Below, piece by piece: positions 60,846 through 64,000 of a DNA stretch of 64,000 nt. The notes beneath the pieces are model-generated. The model had not been told where the DNA came from. It searched no databases and was given only the letters and a program-made list of their open reading frames with translations. The stretch covers positions 2,500,396-2,564,395 of the forward strand of contig JAQFVV010012544.1 in the NCBI GenBank assembly GCA_028023455.1, written 5' to 3'. Both the position numbers and the translations under genes were made by a program. This DNA is from Epiperipatus broadwayi. Its lineage: Eukaryota > Onychophora > Udeonychophora > Euonychophora > Peripatidae. Within the stretch, counting starts at the first letter, position 1, and the number at the start of each line of letters is the position of its first letter.

Positions 60846-62306
60846 TATCTCATAATGAAATATGTAGATATTTTTGATTTGAATTTAACATTGATTTTAT
60901 ACCTAAAATTTGTTTAGTTTAATTTATAGACTAGATTATTAATGCTAATCTATAAATTAATCAAGTTCAAAATTTTATTTTAATAATACCTTGTTATGTA
61001 AATAGTGGCAGGAAAATAACATGACATTTGCTCCATTGTTTAAAATGTTAAGCAAATATTTTTAATGATTTTGTTCTTTATAAATGTATCATTAGTTGCA
61101 TCATAAATTAAGAATCAAGGATCTTAAAAATCTAAGCTGAAAAAATAAGGAATTAAGCAACAAAGAAGAAAATATTTCATTGACATTTTCTTTGTTACTG
61201 CTCTTAAAAATAGAACTAGAGTGTGAAAGTTAAAAAAAAGAAAATGTTAAGTAAAATGATGGGGAAGGTTCTCTGCAATGACTATATAAATAAATTGATT
61301 TATACAATGATTATTTTATGTATTTTTATCTGGAGAAGTTCCAGTGTATGCTGGATAATTAAAACCAAGATTCCTTCCAGGGTCATGCTTTTCCCACAAC
61401 TGTATCTTCAAGACTGAGTGGTGAAGGAAGCTTCATTACCCAAAGGATGAGAATCAACAACTAGCTAGCTGAAGCACTCTAGCTGAGAAAACAGACAATT
61501 ATCATCAGGAATGTATGCATAATCTATAATATGTTAGATTATCAGTAGCAGTACTTTTCCCACCAATATTTTTAAGCCAACCAATTCAAATCTCAATGTA
61601 TTATAGACCAATTCAAGAACTGGCATCAAATTTTCCCCATGTAAGAGCATAATAAGTTTCAGACTGGATAATTGTGAACTCTTTTGTAAATAAAGTGCAA
61701 ATACTCATTCACTTGCTAATGTCTCACACTATTAGAGAAATAGCATTAAAAGTAACAGCATGATTCTAATATAAAATAATTATATTTGCTCATAATATGC
61801 AATAACTTAAATACTTTTGTGTATAATTTTGATATTACCTTTTATGTGATCTGATGGATTTTGATTTGATCAATCCCTGAACAAGGATTTTTAGGATAAT
61901 GAGTTAATAATTAAAAGGGTCAAATTTTTATTGATAAGTTTAGTTTTAGCTCTGGGTAACTCAGATTGAAAGAGATTTTAGTTGAATCAAAGTTAATTGC
62001 CAATCTTGGTTATGCTTTTTTTCCAGGCCATCGCCTAAAATAAAATTAGATGGAGCACCTTGCATATTGTGGCATATAAGATTAGATATGCCTGCTAACT
62101 TAAGACCTGATGGTATCCTTTATTGAATGGTGATTCAGAAGGTCCCTTTGTAATCATCATATCAATGTTAATAAGGCATTTTTATGCATACCTCTTGTGT
62201 AATTACATTGTTATTTAAAGTAAGATTCAGTTAGTCAAATAATGATAGGAAAGAATTTGAATAAAGATTAAAAAGTAATATCATAGGGATTTAAAGTGTT
62301 CAAACA
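60846..62306. other. AT-rich spacer; nothing recognised
   Basis: The short ORF at 61223-61417 (plus) has no family features. Confidence 0.45.
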
Positions 62307-62388
62307 GATTCAATTGAGTGTGTTAGAGAAAACTTAATTATAAATTTGATTCAATTGAGTGTGTTAGAGAAAACTTAATTATAAATTT
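62307..62388. repeat. Exact tandem duplication of 41 bp
   Basis: Two identical units starting GATTCAATTGAGTGTGTTAG, with no differences between them, so this is a recent event. Confidence 0.9.
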
Positions 62389-62424
62389 ATTTAATGCACA
62401 TTGATTACATAAGTAATATTTAAT

Positions 62425-62476
62425 AAGGCAATAAACCTCAATCATGTGTGCTTGAATGCTTTAGGTTTATTGCCTT
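62425..62476. repeat. Hairpin with a 14-bp stem
   Basis: AAGGCAATAAACCT and AGGTTTATTGCCTT close a 24-nt loop. Function unknown. Confidence 0.55.
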
Positions 62477-62849
62477 AGTAAAAAAATTGATAAAAGATTT
62501 ACTATACTTTAATTTGTATGTTTACAGTTAAATTTATTAATGATAATAGCATTATCTATCTATCATTAGTGTTTAGTTCATTTAATAATAATTATAGAGT
62601 ATTCTTTAGATTGTGTGAGTGTTTGTGCACCATAACAACTATTCTATTGTTGTGAAAATGACCATTAATAAATTTAAACCAGTTTGAAATGAATTAGAAT
62701 AGTAATTATTCCTTGTCTGGTTCTGGTTATGACCTGGTTGCACTGTATAATGGTCATACTGCTTTTGTACATGTCAACATGTACCATAACATAGTTATAA
62801 CAAATTATGAAATAAAAAAATAGTGGTCAATAAAAGGCTTCAAGAACAG

Positions 62850-63712
62850 TTACGATTGCCTTGAGAAAAGGGAAAGGGAAGAGTAAAAATTGGACATTAA
62901 AAGATAGCTTGGAATAATTAAATAGAATCTTGGATGAAATTGGGAAAAATTGAATAAATTTACAGCAAGAGAATATGAATAAAGATAAAATATTAGTACA
63001 AAGCACAGAGGCACATTTTAAAATCCAGAGTTATTAAAAGAGAATGATGTGCTAACAGCTATTTCAGAATTGAAAGAAATAGTTGAAAGGGTAGTAAAGA
63101 AATTATGAAAATGGGGGAGGGGGATAATTGAGGACCTCAGAAGAGATGAAAATTAAATCAAAGAAACTGAAAAAAAATAGTGAAAAAGGGAAAAATAAGG
63201 CAGAAGAAGATCAAACAATAGCAGAACCTAATGTGAGTATAGAAGAGGTCCAAAGGATTGATATCAGAGAAGAGCAACTCCTGAAAAAAGATGAAAAGAA
63301 ACATAAATAAATTGAAAAAAAATAGTTAAATAAGATACAAATAGAGGCTAAGCTAAAGGGAAAAATGGGGGAGATAGTATACATAAAAGGACAATAACTT
63401 GATTTATCCATGTTTAATGGAAATGGTGATAAAAACCTCTTTGAGCTTTTGGATAATTTAAATTTTTTGTATTTCCACAAAATAAGTGATAAAGAGAAGA
63501 TTCTCATCCCCACTAATCACTTATGTTGTGCAGCATATGAATGGTGGAAAACCATGGATTATAGTTCTGAAATATTCCATGAATATAATGCAATGGTATT
63601 AAGAATATTTGGAATATGGAAAAACAGGAATCAATACATGCCTGTATTTCACAAAAAAAAGCACTTGCAAGCAAACTGCAAAAGCTATAACTCATTTTTT
63701 CAAAGATAAGCT
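62850..63712 (+). pseudogene. LTR-retrotransposon gag-like fragment
   Basis: Two plus-strand frames join into a gag-like protein. A charged Lys/Glu-rich part (about 63128-63310, KSKKLKKNSEKGKNKAEEDQ) is followed by 63404-63600. The latter reads DLSMFNGNGDKNLFELLDNL, DKEKILIPTNHLCCAAYEWW, then FHEYNAMVLRIFG. The F.G...F...W/L-A..WW pattern is that of Ty3/gypsy-type Retrotrans_gag domains. It breaks off before any zinc knuckle or protease. No LTR was found. Confidence 0.6.
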
Positions 63713-64000
63713 ATGAAGCATAGGATGCTTGAGACATTTTGATTGGATCAGAATCATTATTGTGAAAATGATTAAGTATAATTTACCACTCTTGTCTTTT
63801 AAAGTCATTAATCTTGTGTCTAGATTTGTAAAGGTCCCTACTGTCGCATTTTAGGCACATAGTCTTAAGGTTATAGCCTTAATATATATTACTTATGTAA
63901 TAAGTATGCACTTTACAAATTATTAATTACAACTTTAAATTGTTGTAAAAGATTTCTAATTATAAGAACTTCATATTGTCTCATTGTAAATCAAAAGATT
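63713..64000. other. AT-rich edge; nothing recognised
   Basis: No ORF or motif continues the gag fragment before the window ends. Confidence 0.4.

Overview
This window looks like nuclear DNA from an invertebrate animal. It is very AT-rich and holds almost no host coding sequence. It is packed with decayed retroelements, fold-back repeats, microsatellites and a nuclear copy of mitochondrial DNA. Within that mitochondrial block, the nad6-like piece reads best when AGA is taken as Ser (the invertebrate mitochondrial code). It then carries an SLASNE motif and a VVKI..GP.RP end, which fits arthropods best. A chelicerate is a tentative inference only.

Layout. Positions 1-3550: two pieces of a LINE-type retrotransposon (minus strand), one split by a hammerhead-bearing fold-back element flanked by a 13-bp target-site duplication. 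3.8-7.9 kb: a direct repeat, then the mitochondrial block (16S minus, 12S plus, nad6 plus) hit by two fold-back insertions. 8-13 kb: repeats, a tRNA-Gly SINE and a TIR-bounded element. 13.9-17 kb: a long decayed second LINE, followed by microsatellites and a palindrome with arms of about 400 bp that carries two hammerhead motifs. 18.5-19.2 kb: a third LINE end. 20-28 kb: a fold-back copy, SINE and LINE fragments, and a Penelope-like element (PLE) with an inverted second endonuclease copy. 28-36 kb: further fold-backs and a second PLE, also in two orientations. 36-48 kb: scattered repeats, a pogo/Tigger-like remnant and a large compound tetranucleotide array. 52.4-53.6 kb: an inverted-repeat element that contains TTAGGG-like repeats. 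56.0-57.0 kb: the one intact gene, an intronless divergent rhodopsin-like GPCR (minus strand). 58-64 kb: another hammerhead repeat, degenerate tandem repeats and a gag-like LTR-retrotransposon fragment.

The main finding is a set of hammerhead-ribozyme-like motifs in three dispersed repeat families. (1) A fold-back family with six copies. (2) The 17.4-18.2 kb palindrome, with one motif per arm. (3) A repeat of about 370 bp present in six copies (8.3, 12.2, 35.9, 38.4, 58.3 and 60.7 kb); its stems I and III show compensatory base changes between copies. All three share a type I layout: stem I with an internal loop, a CUGANGA box, stem II, GAAA, and a tiny self-complementary stem III followed by the expected cleavage base. 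Their co-occurrence with PLEs, and the 11-14 bp target-site duplications on fold-back copies, suggest RNA-mediated spread. That mechanism is inferred, not shown.

Stretches described as holding nothing were read by eye for ORFs, RNA motifs and repeats. Decayed elements may still be hidden there.
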